Shown piece by piece: positions 46,769 to 55,540 of a stretch of DNA of 64,000 nt (the first letter of the stretch is position 1; each line of letters starts with the position of its first letter). A program made the translations under genes and the position numbers. Under the pieces are notes generated by a model. It made no database searches and was not told the DNA's origin. It saw only the letters and a list, made by a program, of their open reading frames with translations. The DNA comes from Adhaeribacter aerolatus (GTDB taxonomy: Bacteria > Bacteroidota > Bacteroidia > Cytophagales > Hymenobacteraceae), in contig NZ_BJYS01000002.1 in the NCBI RefSeq assembly GCF_007991635.1, positions 186,001 to 250,000 of the forward strand, written 5' to 3'.

Positions 46769-49732
46769 TTAGTAATTATTCTTATAAAATGTAAGATACT
46801 CTTCCAGGTTACCTTCTTGTAAGAAAACAGGTAAATTATCGGCAGAGATCACAAAGGTAGCAAATTCTATACCTCTTATCTTACTCAGCGGCGATTGTGG
46901 TGATTTTTGTTTGATGGTGTAGGTTTTGGCTTTCGGGCCGTTGGTAAATTGCCGGATGACAACCATATCCTGCGTGGTGTTAAAGGATGCTGTTTCTACG
47001 GTTAAGTTATCGGACCCATTATATTTACTGTTATAGGATTGCATTTTTTCGGCAATACCGGTAAAAGCAGCGTGGCCCTTCGGATAAATAATTAGTACCA
47101 CCTGGGGCGCCTGCAAGTTAGCCGTATATTTGGCAGGAACTGGTGCCGGTGCAACCGGGGTAGCTCCAGGTGTACCAGCCGGAGCATTATTGGCCGGGGT
47201 GTTCTCTTTTGGCGTGTTATTAACTTGCGGCGTATTGGCCGTACTAGCCGGCGTATTAGCAGGAGTTTTTTCGGGAGCCTTATTTTCCGGAGTGGCATTG
47301 GCTACAACCGGATTCTGAGGGGCTTGATTATTTGCCGCCTGGGTTTTATTACCCGCATTACCGCTACTCGGCGTAACTTCTGCGGGTTTATTGGTTAATG
47401 CAGCCGGCTTTTGGGTAGCTGAGGCAGCTGGGGTTACCGGGGTATTTACCCCAACTACCCGCTTTGGCTGGTTCGGGTGCGTTCGGTCAAATTCTGCTTC
47501 CGATAACTTACCGCTCTCGTATAAAGCAAAGGCATCCAGGTATTGCTGGGCTTTGGGCAGCAGGTTGCTGCTGGGGTAGGTTTTAATAAATTTCTGCAGC
47601 GCTAATTTAAACAAGCTGGGTTGCTCGGTTTTGGCTATTATCAGTACATTCAGAAAGGCAACCCGGTCCATCAATTCGGCATCCGGGTAATCCCGGCGAA
47701 TGGTATTTATCGTTTCGTTGGCTTCTTTAAATTTCTGTTCCTCGTATAAAGCAAAAGCCTGATCGTAGAGTTGCCGTACTTTGGCATTGCCGGCCGAAAC
47801 CTCAGCCAGGTAGTTAGGATTATCAATCAGTTTGGCGTAGCGGCTATTGGGGTATTGTTGCTTAAGGCGTGCGGCGTAGGTTTGCTGTTTAGGGTCGTTA
47901 GCCGCTTTATAAAGCAGGTAAAGCGCATAATAGGCTTCCGGAGTATTTTTCGAGTTCGGAAAACGGGAGACAAATTTTTCGTAGGTTTCGATGGCGTGGG
48001 CCGGCTCTTGCAGCCGCTCGCGGTAAATATTGCCCAAAGTAAACAGGCTGGTTTCTATTTTCTGGTTAGAGGCCGCGCGCATTTCGGGCGTAAGCGGAAT
48101 ATCCTGGAGCAATGCTTTGCGCACATCCTCCGGACTGGCCGCGCTATCAGGTGAAGCTCCGGGTGAGTCGCCGGGCGAGATGGCCGCTAAATTCTGCTGC
48201 GATCCGGTAGGTTGCTGCGTACTAATCCGCCAGTTGTCCTGGAGCGGCCGGTTACCCCACCGCCGGGTAAACTCGGCTTTGGCCGAGCCAATAGTGGCCG
48301 GGTTATCGAAATACCAGACGCCGCCCGGGCCGGGTGGCGTACCCATAGGGGTATCGCCGGCACCAGCCCGATTGTTATTGCCAAAAATATTATTGCGGTT
48401 ATTTCCGGAGTTATTAGCGGCGCCTTTTGCAGCGGCTTCAGCGGCTCTTTTAGCTTCAGCAACCTTTTTTTCTTCGGCAGCTTTTATAATGGCATCCAGG
48501 CGGGTATCCAAAGTAGCTTTATCCAGGCTGGCCAGCAACTGCAAACTGTCTTCGCGGGTTACAACCGTATAGTGGCTTACAAAATCGTTCAGCACATCGC
48601 GGCGTTCGGCGGCGGCAGCATATTCGGCGGCCGTAGGCGGTAAAACCTGGACGGCACTGTCGTAATAAGCCTGGGCCAGATTATATTTCTGGAGTTTATC
48701 GTAATAAATTTGCCCGGCCAGTAAATACGAGTAACCTTTTTGGGTAGTATTTACCGTTGAATTCTTAACCGATTGGGTTAAATATTGCAGGGCTAGTTCC
48801 GGCCTGTTTTGTTTTAATTCAAAACGTGCCATTTCGTAATAAATCTTATCGCGGTATTCTTTGTTTTTGGCATCGCGCAGCAGCTTCCGGAAATATTTAT
48901 CTACGGTTTCTTTGCTGCTGGCATCGGTTATTTCGGTTACCTGGCCCAAATGCAACTTGCTCTGGAAGCCTAATTCGTAAGGCGGATTTTTGCGGAGTAT
49001 GCGGTTAAACTGCTGCCGGGCTAGTTTTTCCTCATCGTTCCGTTGGTAAAGCTGCCCCAGTATAAAACGGATGCGGGCTTCTTCGTCCCGCTTTTGGATG
49101 AGCGGAATGGCCAGCCTTAAGTTCTGAATGGCCAGTTTATCATCTTTTAACAACAGGTAATATTGCGCCCGCGTCAGAAACAGAAGCCGGGCATTTTCCT
49201 TCGTCAGGAATTGCTTTTTCATGATATCCGACACGGCTTTGGCACTTTCCAGGTCTTCGGTTTGCAGGAAGCTGCGCATGAGCCAAACCAAAGCCTCGTG
49301 GCGGGTTACTTCGTTTTGGCTGGTGCTGTTTACGTACTTAAAAGTTTTAATGGCTTCGTCGTACTCCAGGCCATAAAAGCGGGCTTTGCCAATTAGCAAA
49401 TAACTGTCGTCGGTCCAGTCGCTGGTGGCGTGTTTCTGAATCGGGTATGAAGCTTTCTTTATTATCTCTTCGAGTTCCTTTTTATAACCAGCTGCCGTGG
49501 TAGAATCTATCACCGGAAATATAGGCAGCAGGCGGTTGTAATCGGGCGTGGCTTTAGCCGCTACTTCGGCCTCCATGGTTTTCAGGCGCTCGTTGCTCAG
49601 GAAATAAGCATTGTAACGGGCAGTAGTGTTCTGGTAGGCTTTGCTGAAAAAGTTACGGCGTTCGGCCGAACAACCAGCCAACCAAACGATTGCCAGACAC
49701 AGACACGAAGTATAGATGAATATTTTGTTCAA
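46769..49732 (-). CDS. sprE: Type IX secretion / gliding TPR lipoprotein SprE (PorW)
   Basis: 987 residues. The lipobox LAGC is followed by SAERRNFFSKAYQNTTARYNAYFLSNE, the N-terminal hallmark of SprE/PorW. A long array of TPR-type helices covers about 75-400 and 540-760 (YDEAIKTFKYVNS, RLAIPLIQKRDEEARIRFILGQLYQRNDEEKLARQQF, EPAHAIETYEKFVSRFPNSKNTPEAYYALYLLY). Low-complexity stretches rich in Asn/Gly (about 430-480) and Pro/Ala/Asn/Thr (about 780-885) separate it from a compact C-terminal domain. PorW/SprE lipoproteins link the PorK/N ring to the translocon. It completes the secretion set with gldKLMN, which lie separately and on the other strand. Confidence 0.9.
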   Translation of the reverse strand: MNKIFIYTSCLCLAIVWLAGCSAERRNFFSKAYQNTTARYNAYFLSNERLKTMEAEVAAKATPDYNRLLPIFPVIDSTTAAGYKKELEEIIKKASYPIQKHATSDWTDDSYLLIGKARFYGLEYDEAIKTFKYVNSTSQNEVTRHEALVWLMRSFLQTEDLESAKAVSDIMKKQFLTKENARLLFLTRAQYYLLLKDDKLAIQNLRLAIPLIQKRDEEARIRFILGQLYQRNDEEKLARQQFNRILRKNPPYELGFQSKLHLGQVTEITDASSKETVDKYFRKLLRDAKNKEYRDKIYYEMARFELKQNRPELALQYLTQSVKNSTVNTTQKGYSYLLAGQIYYDKLQKYNLAQAYYDSAVQVLPPTAAEYAAAAERRDVLNDFVSHYTVVTREDSLQLLASLDKATLDTRLDAIIKAAEEKKVAEAKRAAEAAAKGAANNSGNNRNNIFGNNNRAGAGDTPMGTPPGPGGVWYFDNPATIGSAKAEFTRRWGNRPLQDNWRISTQQPTGSQQNLAAISPGDSPGASPDSAASPEDVRKALLQDIPLTPEMRAASNQKIETSLFTLGNIYRERLQEPAHAIETYEKFVSRFPNSKNTPEAYYALYLLYKAANDPKQQTYAARLKQQYPNSRYAKLIDNPNYLAEVSAGNAKVRQLYDQAFALYEEQKFKEANETINTIRRDYPDAELMDRVAFLNVLIIAKTEQPSLFKLALQKFIKTYPSSNLLPKAQQYLDAFALYESGKLSEAEFDRTHPNQPKRVVGVNTPVTPAASATQKPAALTNKPAEVTPSSGNAGNKTQAANNQAPQNPVVANATPENKAPEKTPANTPASTANTPQVNNTPKENTPANNAPAGTPGATPVAPAPVPAKYTANLQAPQVVLIIYPKGHAAFTGIAEKMQSYNSKYNGSDNLTVETASFNTTQDMVVIRQFTNGPKAKTYTIKQKSPQSPLSKIRGIEFATFVISADNLPVFLQEGNLEEYLTFYKNNY

Positions 49733-50195
49733 AATTTGGTAATAATCCTATAGTGATGATACCCGCAAATTGATTTCTAAGTATAACGCCGGTATTTGGG
49801 TTAATATTTTTACGTAGCTATTAGTTCCGGGGCTGCTTCAAAAACTACCGGTAACTAATCTGTAAAAATAGCTTTTTATTTCGCGGTTTTAAAATCAACC
49901 AACCCGATTAACAAAGTTAACGAAATAATATTTTTCAGGCATAGCCCAGTTCACCAGCCAGCTTGTTATATATTATTTATGCTGCAGGTAAACTATGCTG
50001 TTATAGCCTTAGATATTTAAAAGAGCAATGGCTGTTCTATAGATTATTTTAACAGCCGTTTTGGTTTTGTTGCAAAACAGCAAGCTTTATTTTGAAGATA
50101 AAATAACTCTTTAAAGCTTAATTAAAAGGCAACTAGCCTTAGAAGTGCCCGGCAAATTAATTATATTTGTTTTTACGCGTTAATGTCTGCCGGTC
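49733..50195. other. Divergent promoter region of sprE and the secreted gene
   Basis: 463 bases between divergent genes. A TATATTTG at 50162-50169 is a clear -7 element for the plus-strand gene. TTAGTTCCGG at 49821-49830 and CCGGTAACTAA at 49848-49858 form an imperfect inverted repeat. Nothing else is recognised. Confidence 0.45.
50162..50169 (+). promoter_or_regulatory. -7 promoter element
   Basis: A perfect TATATTTG 26 bases before the ATG at 50196; the -33 region has only CTTA at the right distance. The leader would be about 20 bases. Confidence 0.45.
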
Positions 50196-51461
50196 ATGAA
50201 AAGACGCTTTCTTTTTTGCCTTACCTTTGCGGTGCTGCTCGCTTATAGAGCGGTGGCCGCCGAAATTCTGATACCCATGGATGGGGCGCAGAAAGACCAC
50301 CTGAAAGCTTACGGCGTTGCCTACTGGATATTACAAAATCAGCAGGAAGTAGACTGGTTGCTCAATTACCGGGGCGGCAGTTTTGCTTTTAAGCACGAAG
50401 CTAATTTCGAAAAAGAACTGCTGGTGCGCGGAGTAAGTTATTCGGTAATATCCGATGCCGCCTACACCGCTATTTTAACCCAGATTGCCAGCCCCGAAGT
50501 AAACATGGAGGTAATGAAACTGGAGAAAGCCCCCAAAATTGCCGTTTACTCGCCTAAAACCAAACAGCCCTGGGATGATGCCGTTACGCTGGTGCTCACC
50601 TACGCCGAAATACCTTTTGATGTGATATTTGATGAAGAGGTTCTGGACCAGAAACTCCTCAAATACGACTGGCTGCACCTGCACCACGAAGATTTTACGG
50701 GCCAGTACGGTAAAAGCATCCGTAACTTCCGGGGGCAGGATTGGTTCAGGCAAGCTCAGGAGGAAGCCGAAGGTATTGCCAAGAAATACGGGTATGCCAA
50801 GGTGTCGCAAATGAAACTGGCGGTGGTGAAAAAAATAAAAGCTTTTGTAGCCGGTGGGGGCTTTATGTTTGCCATGTGCTCGGCTACCGATACTTACGAT
50901 ATTGCCCTGGCCGCCGATGGTGTAGATATTGTGGATGTTATGTTTGACGGAGACGGCGTAGATGCGAATGCCCAGCAAAAACTGGATTTTAACAAAACCT
51001 TTGCTTTTAAAAACTTCAATGTAAACCTGAACCCTTACGACGGCGAGTTTTCCAGCATCGATAACCAGCGCCGTGAGCGCAACCTCTACGAGCACAACGA
51101 CTTTTTTTCTTTGTTTACATTCTCGGCCAAATGGGATCAGATTCCGGCTATGCTTACGCAAAACCACGAAAAAACCATTAAAGGCTTTATGGGCCAGACC
51201 ACCGCTTTTAAAAAAGACCAGGTAAAAGCCGACGTAATAATTATGGGCGAAACCAAATCGGCGGGTGAAGTGCGGTACATAAACGGCACCGCCGGTAAAG
51301 GTACCTGGACTTTCTACGGTGGCCATGACCCGGAAGATTACCTGCACATGCCCGGCGAAGAACCCACCGATTTAGCTTTGCATCCTAATTCGCCGGGTTA
51401 CCGGCTGATCCTGAACAATATTTTGTTCCCGGCCGCCAAAAAGAAAAAGCAGAAAACCTGA
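50196..51461 (+). CDS. Conserved exported protein, often labelled asparagine synthetase B
   Basis: 421 residues with a Sec signal peptide (KRRFLFCLTFAVLLAYRA, cleavage near AVAAE). The mature protein opens with ILIPMDGAQKDHLKAYGVAYW and later has KIAVYSPKTKQPWDDAVTLVLTYAEIPFDVIFDEEVL, WLHLHHEDFTGQ and FVAGGGFMFAMCSATDTYDIAL. This recalls the alpha/beta class I amidotransferase-like fold with a Cys at a nucleophile-elbow position (MCSATD). Homologues in Bacteroidota carry the asparagine synthetase B name, but none of the N-terminal Cys amidotransferase or ATP-pyrophosphatase motifs of real AsnB is present, and export argues against it. Function unknown; it is divergent from sprE. Confidence 0.78.
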   Translation: MKRRFLFCLTFAVLLAYRAVAAEILIPMDGAQKDHLKAYGVAYWILQNQQEVDWLLNYRGGSFAFKHEANFEKELLVRGVSYSVISDAAYTAILTQIASPEVNMEVMKLEKAPKIAVYSPKTKQPWDDAVTLVLTYAEIPFDVIFDEEVLDQKLLKYDWLHLHHEDFTGQYGKSIRNFRGQDWFRQAQEEAEGIAKKYGYAKVSQMKLAVVKKIKAFVAGGGFMFAMCSATDTYDIALAADGVDIVDVMFDGDGVDANAQQKLDFNKTFAFKNFNVNLNPYDGEFSSIDNQRRERNLYEHNDFFSLFTFSAKWDQIPAMLTQNHEKTIKGFMGQTTAFKKDQVKADVIIMGETKSAGEVRYINGTAGKGTWTFYGGHDPEDYLHMPGEEPTDLALHPNSPGYRLILNNILFPAAKKKKQKT

Positions 51462-51773
51462 GTAGCCGTAGAAGTAAAGTTTCATCAAAGTTGCGTACCC
51501 AAACCTATTGCAGCATTAAAAATAATATTTATGGTTCGGTTTTTGGGTTAATAAATCAGGCAGGAGCCACAAACTTAATATTTAATAGGTCTTGTTGGTG
51601 AACTTCATCAGCCCAATAACGGATTAACCGGATTGCCGTAAGTTCTAAATATTCCCGGCTGTTCTGTAGGTATTTAACCGGACCTGCCGCAGATTGTCCG
51701 AAATAATATTTTAACAAAGCCTACTTTTGTGTTATTGTTCAAAGCATATCTTATTTAAATTTATTAACACCTG
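51462..51773. other. Intergenic region with promoter element
   Basis: 312 bases. TACTTTTG at 51722-51729 fits the -7 consensus for the M3 peptidase gene; no well-spaced -33 partner is seen. No terminator is evident after the upstream gene. Confidence 0.4.
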
Positions 51774-54011
51774 ATGCCAAGTTTAAAGAATAAAATTACC
51801 GTGCTGTTAATGGCACCCACTATCATTTTTACTACTACTAATTGCGTGAATACGAATAAAAGTACCAGTACCAACACAACCACTCCGCCAACGGTCAGCA
51901 CTCCGGAACCAGCCAAACCAAACCCGCTTCTGGCTACATGGGAAGGTCCTTACGGCGGGGTGCCGCCGTTTGATAAAGTAGAAATTCCTTTTTTTAAACC
52001 GGCCCTGGAAGCCGCCATGGCCGAGAACCTGGCCGAAATAGATAAAATTGCAAATAATGCAGCCGCGCCCACCTTTGGCAACACGCTGGAAGCTATGGAA
52101 CGTGCCGGGGAAACCCTCGACCGCGTTCAGACTATTTATGGGATCTGGGGTTCTACCATGAATAATCCGGAGTTTCAGAATGTACAGCGGGAAATGGCAC
52201 CTAAACTAGCGGCTTTTTCCGATAAAATAACGCAGAACGAAGCCCTCTTCCGGCGCATCGAAGCAGTTTACAATTCGCCGGAGAAAGCCCGTTTAACCCC
52301 GGAACAGCAACGGCTGGCCTGGCGGTACTACACCAATTTTGTGCGGGCCGGTGCCAAATTAGATGCTACTGCCAAAGCCCGTCTCTCCCAAATTAATCAG
52401 CAACTGGCCGGTTTGTTTACCCGCTTCAGCCAGAATGTACTCGCCGACGAAACCGACCAGGTGCTGGTATTAAAATCCGAAGCCGAACTGGCCGGATTAC
52501 CCCAATCGTTGCGGGATGCTGCGGCAGCCGCAGCTACTACTAAAAATATGCCCGGCGCGTGGGTAATTACAAATACCCGTTCCTCCGTCGATCCTTTTCT
52601 GACGTACTCAGACCGGCGCGAACTCCGCGAAAAAGCCTGGCGCATGTTTGTAAACCGCGGCGACAACGGCGGGTCTCACGATAATAATACCATTATAACC
52701 GAAATATTACAGCTCCGGGCCGAACGCGCAAAATTGCTTGGCTACCCCACGCATGCACACTGGCGCTTAGAAAACGCAATGGCCAAAACTCCCGAACGGG
52801 CAGTTGAACTAATGGAAGCCGTATGGAAGCCAGCCGTGAAGCGGGTAGGGGAGGAAGTAGCCGATATGCAGGCTTTGGCCAAAAAAGAGGGCGCCAATAT
52901 TAAGATTGAACCTTGGGATTACCGCTACTACGCTGAAAAAGTCAGAAAAGCCAAGTACGACCTGGACCAGAACGAAGTAAAGCAATATTTACAACTCGAA
53001 AAGCTGCGTGAAGGTATGTTTTGGGTAGCCGGCGAACTCTTAAACTTTAATTTTACCCAGGTTACCAACGTGCCCGTTTACCACCCCGACGTGCGCGTTT
53101 GGGAAGTGAAAGATAAAACCAACGGCCAGCACGTGGGTTTGTGGTATTTCGATGCTTTTGCCCGGGCCGGCAAGCGTTCCGGCGCCTGGATGAATGCTTA
53201 CCGCAGCCAGCAGCGGCTCGATAAAAATATTACCACCATTGTTTCAAATAACTCCAACTTTGTAAAAGGCAAAGCCGGGGAGCCCACGCTCATTTCCTGG
53301 GACGATGCCAACACGCTTTTCCACGAATTTGGGCACGCCCTGCATGGTCTTTCGTCTAATGTTACCTACCCGTCGTTGTCCGGAACGGCCGTGGTGCGCG
53401 ATTACGTAGAGTTTCCTTCGCAGCTATTAGAACACTGGCTTTCAACGCCCGAAGTACTGCAGCGCTTTGCGGTCCATTACCAAACCGGTAAACCTATTCC
53501 GCAGAACCTGGTGCAGCGCATCGAAAAGGCGGCTACGTTTAACGAAGGTTTTGAAACGGTAGAATATTTGGCCAGCGCCCTTGTGGATATGAAACTGCAC
53601 TTAGCCGGCGACCAAAAAATTGACCCGGATGCTTTTGAAAAACAAACCCTGCAGGAGTTAGGCATGCCTGCCCAAATTGTAATGCGCCACCGTACGCCCC
53701 AGTTTTTACACGTATTTGGCAGCGATGGGTATTCAGCGGGTTATTACAGCTACTTGTGGTCGGATGTGCTAACGGCCGATGCTTACGGCGCTTTTGTAGA
53801 AGCCGGCGGTCCCTATGACAAAGCCGTGGCCCAGCGCCTCCGGCAGCATATTTTTTCGGTGGGCAACACCATCGATCCGGCCGAAGGCTACCGTTCTTTC
53901 CGGGGCCGTGACCCTAAAACCGAAGCGCTGATGCGCAAACGGGGATTTTTAACCCCAGGAACCAAAACCCGTAAAGCCGTACCTGCGGGTGGAAAACGGA
54001 AAGCACAGTAA
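51774..54011 (+). CDS. M3-family metallopeptidase lipoprotein (peptidyl-dipeptidase type)
   Basis: 745 residues. The N-terminus is lipoprotein-like (VLLMAPTIIFTTTNC) with a Thr/Ser/Pro-rich linker to about residue 45. The mature part matches M3 zinc peptidases of the Dcp/oligopeptidase A group: the catalytic HEFGH at His517-Glu518-His521, the third zinc ligand Glu546 in YVEFPSQLLEHW, and HVFGSDGYSAGYYSYLWSDVLTADAYGAF near 645 with substrate-binding Tyr/His residues. It would cleave short peptides, here outside the cytoplasm. It has a basic C-terminal tail (KAVPAGGKRKAQ). It ends at a hairpin terminator and is not clearly part of the lanthipeptide cluster that follows after 700 bases. Confidence 0.93.
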   Translation: MPSLKNKITVLLMAPTIIFTTTNCVNTNKSTSTNTTTPPTVSTPEPAKPNPLLATWEGPYGGVPPFDKVEIPFFKPALEAAMAENLAEIDKIANNAAAPTFGNTLEAMERAGETLDRVQTIYGIWGSTMNNPEFQNVQREMAPKLAAFSDKITQNEALFRRIEAVYNSPEKARLTPEQQRLAWRYYTNFVRAGAKLDATAKARLSQINQQLAGLFTRFSQNVLADETDQVLVLKSEAELAGLPQSLRDAAAAAATTKNMPGAWVITNTRSSVDPFLTYSDRRELREKAWRMFVNRGDNGGSHDNNTIITEILQLRAERAKLLGYPTHAHWRLENAMAKTPERAVELMEAVWKPAVKRVGEEVADMQALAKKEGANIKIEPWDYRYYAEKVRKAKYDLDQNEVKQYLQLEKLREGMFWVAGELLNFNFTQVTNVPVYHPDVRVWEVKDKTNGQHVGLWYFDAFARAGKRSGAWMNAYRSQQRLDKNITTIVSNNSNFVKGKAGEPTLISWDDANTLFHEFGHALHGLSSNVTYPSLSGTAVVRDYVEFPSQLLEHWLSTPEVLQRFAVHYQTGKPIPQNLVQRIEKAATFNEGFETVEYLASALVDMKLHLAGDQKIDPDAFEKQTLQELGMPAQIVMRHRTPQFLHVFGSDGYSAGYYSYLWSDVLTADAYGAFVEAGGPYDKAVAQRLRQHIFSVGNTIDPAEGYRSFRGRDPKTEALMRKRGFLTPGTKTRKAVPAGGKRKAQ

Positions 54012-54059
54012 AATCTTTGAAATTATTCGTTCCGGAAAATTAGCCGGAAATATTCCGCT

Positions 54060-54112
54060 AAAAAGCCTGACTTTAGATAACGATGTTATACTAGAGCCAG
54101 GCCTTTTTATTT
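54060..54112 (+). terminator. Rho-independent terminator after the M3 peptidase
   Basis: A long imperfect stem (54060-54081 with 54085-54108) with a 3-base loop, its base AAAAAGCCTG pairing with CAGGCCTTTTT, followed by a T-run. Confidence 0.75.
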
Positions 54113-54717
54113 GTTAATATTTCCCTCATGCTGCTGTCGATACCAGGATAAACCGGTTTTTTTTTACCAAAGCTCTTGAACGCTCTTCCCTGACTGAACA
54201 ATGGTTATACCGGTTGCACAAACTTCACAGATCTTTAAGACCTGTGAGGTTTTAAGCTATGGCAGCTAGTTTAGGCGAGTTGGTATTATACCTGGTTAAT
54301 TTATTAAACTGGTAAAAGTAAAAGCGGCAAATGCCCCCACTTGTTTTTGTACTTCGCTCTCCGGCCTGCCAATCTTATTTTGACTCAACTAGGTCCTAAA
54401 AAATATTTAAAAAATTATTTCTTTTCTGCTGTTGACCTTTCCTTCTCTGAGCAATCAACTAATGAAAACCGGCTCAAAAGCTTATTCAAACCAATTCAGC
54501 TTTTAAAGTTAACAGGTAATAAAAGCACTCCCGATAGTTACAGAAGTTTGCTTTTGAATGCTTAAAACAAAGTTGAATGGAAGTTTAAAATGGTAAATGG
54601 CCGGTTTCTCCTGCAAAGCTTGCATTGATAATTTAATTATTCCGGGCGCGCCAATAATTAATAATTGCTGCAATTCAGGTGCACTTATTCAATTAATACA
54701 AAATCATTTTAAAAATC
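54113..54717. other. Intergenic region upstream of the lanthipeptide precursors
   Basis: About 600 bases without a convincing gene. It contains an inverted repeat at 54221-54253. A 74-codon open frame at 54341-54565 has no family resemblance and an unusual start. The leader upstream of the first precursor (CATTTTAAAAATC before the ATG) resembles that of the second, so the duplicated unit extends slightly upstream. No good -33/-7 pair was found. Confidence 0.45.
54221..54253. repeat. REP-like inverted repeat
   Basis: ACTTCACAGATCTT pairs with AAGACCTGTGAGGT (12 of 14 positions) around a tiny loop. Palindromes of this CACAGG/CCTGTG type recur between genes in several Bacteroidota genomes, so it may be a dispersed repeat. 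It lies just upstream of the peptide cluster. Confidence 0.45.
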
Positions 54718-55014
54718 ATGAAAAATCAAAAGCTAAAACTTGATGAGTTGAAAGTTCAGAGCTTTGTGACGGATTTCGACAAAGAGCAGGGCCAGACCCA
54801 GGAGATAAACGGGGGTACCGGCCGCGCCTATTGTATCGATCCTTCGCAACTAATTATTTGCCTCGGACCCCGGCTTACCATTACCCGCAATATTTCCTGT
54901 TTTGCGGCTACCTGCAATTACGCGCTCTGCAACCCCGAGCAGATTCCGACCAAAATACCAACCGATTTTCCGGTTACCACCACCACATGGGATGGCGGTA
55001 CCATCAGATTTTAA
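54718..55014 (+). CDS. Lanthipeptide precursor 1 (double-glycine leader, 5 Cys)
   Basis: 98 residues. The leader KLKLDELKVQSFVTDF is the type found on Bacteroidota class I lanthipeptide precursors; the LDEL and SFVT elements are probably read by the dehydratase. Cleavage by the C39 peptidase is expected after Gly32-Gly33 (EINGG). The predicted core of 65 residues has five Cys (AYC, IIC, ISC, ATC, ALC) and more than a dozen Ser/Thr, with TTTTWDGGTIRF at the end. That is long for a lanthipeptide. The first 33 residues match precursor 2 almost exactly while the cores differ completely. It is the first gene of the cluster. Confidence 0.85.
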   Translation: MKNQKLKLDELKVQSFVTDFDKEQGQTQEINGGTGRAYCIDPSQLIICLGPRLTITRNISCFAATCNYALCNPEQIPTKIPTDFPVTTTTWDGGTIRF

Positions 55015-55091
55015 GGTGAATCATTCGTCTTAAATCACTTAAGTATCAGTAATTTCTTAATTTTTTTTATCAACCTTAATATTTTAAAATC

Positions 55092-55331
55092 ATGAAAAAC
55101 CAAAAATTAAACCTCGATGAATTAAAAGTGCAAAGTTTTGTAACTGACTTTAACAAAGAGCAGGAACAAACCCAGGATGTGAATGGCGGCGGAACCGGTT
55201 ACAACTTCTGCTACTACGTGCCGGTAAATACTACCCGGTTTGTTGATATCTGGTCTTTACAATGCTCTTACGGCTGTGAATTCACCAGCAAACAAATTTC
55301 GGATGTTATTAACCCGGTAGTAAGATACTAA
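55092..55331 (+). CDS. Lanthipeptide precursor 2 (double-glycine leader, 3 Cys)
   Basis: 79 residues. The leader differs from that of precursor 1 at only five of the first 30 positions (KLNLDELKVQSFVTDFNKE) and ends in VNGGG, so cleavage follows Gly33 or Gly34. The core of about 45 residues has three Cys (NFC, LQC, YGC) and Thr/Ser at NTTR, WSL, CSY and FTSK, enough for up to three lanthionine rings. It is rich in aromatic residues (five Tyr, four Phe, one Trp). It lies 77 bases after precursor 1 and is followed by a perfect terminator hairpin, so precursor mRNA probably accumulates above the level of the modification genes. Confidence 0.85.
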   Translation: MKNQKLNLDELKVQSFVTDFNKEQEQTQDVNGGGTGYNFCYYVPVNTTRFVDIWSLQCSYGCEFTSKQISDVINPVVRY

Positions 55332-55343
55332 TAAACAACTGAG

Positions 55344-55380
55344 CTGCTGCCTGCATACACCTGCAGGCAGCAGTATTTTA
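55344..55380 (+). terminator. Hairpin terminator after the precursor genes
   Basis: A perfect 12-bp stem (CTGCTGCCTGCA 55344-55355 with 55362-55373), 6-base loop and a short T-rich tail. Placed between precursors and exporter, it probably acts as a partial terminator giving more precursor than enzyme message. Confidence 0.8.
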
Positions 55381-55540
55381 GGCTCCTTCCACCGAAAAGA
55401 TACCTTCCTGAATATTTGGTTGAAAGCTCATTTATCCCAATAATATAGTGGTTTAAACCGGCCGCACCTGGTTGCTTAACGGTTTGCCTCCCCCAATTGC
55501 AGCTAGCTCTGTTCCCTCATAACCCTTCTTGTCTATTAAA

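Noticed and set aside
47100-47420. Repetitive DNA resembling a repeat array
   Set aside because: It encodes the Pro/Ala/Asn/Thr-rich linker of SprE. There are no regular spacers or exact repeats as in a CRISPR array.
48030-48572. 180-codon plus-strand frame
   Set aside because: Antisense to the low-complexity part of sprE; Pro/Ser/Ala-rich composition is a mirror of the Asn/Gly/Pro-rich coding strand.
50475-51347. 290-codon minus-strand frame
   Set aside because: It lies wholly inside the secreted gene at 50196-51461 and has repetitive, low-quality protein sequence typical of a shadow frame.
54341-54565. 74-codon frame upstream of the lanthipeptide precursors
   Set aside because: No recognisable family, no leader-like or signal sequence, a non-ATG start region and composition like its non-coding surroundings.
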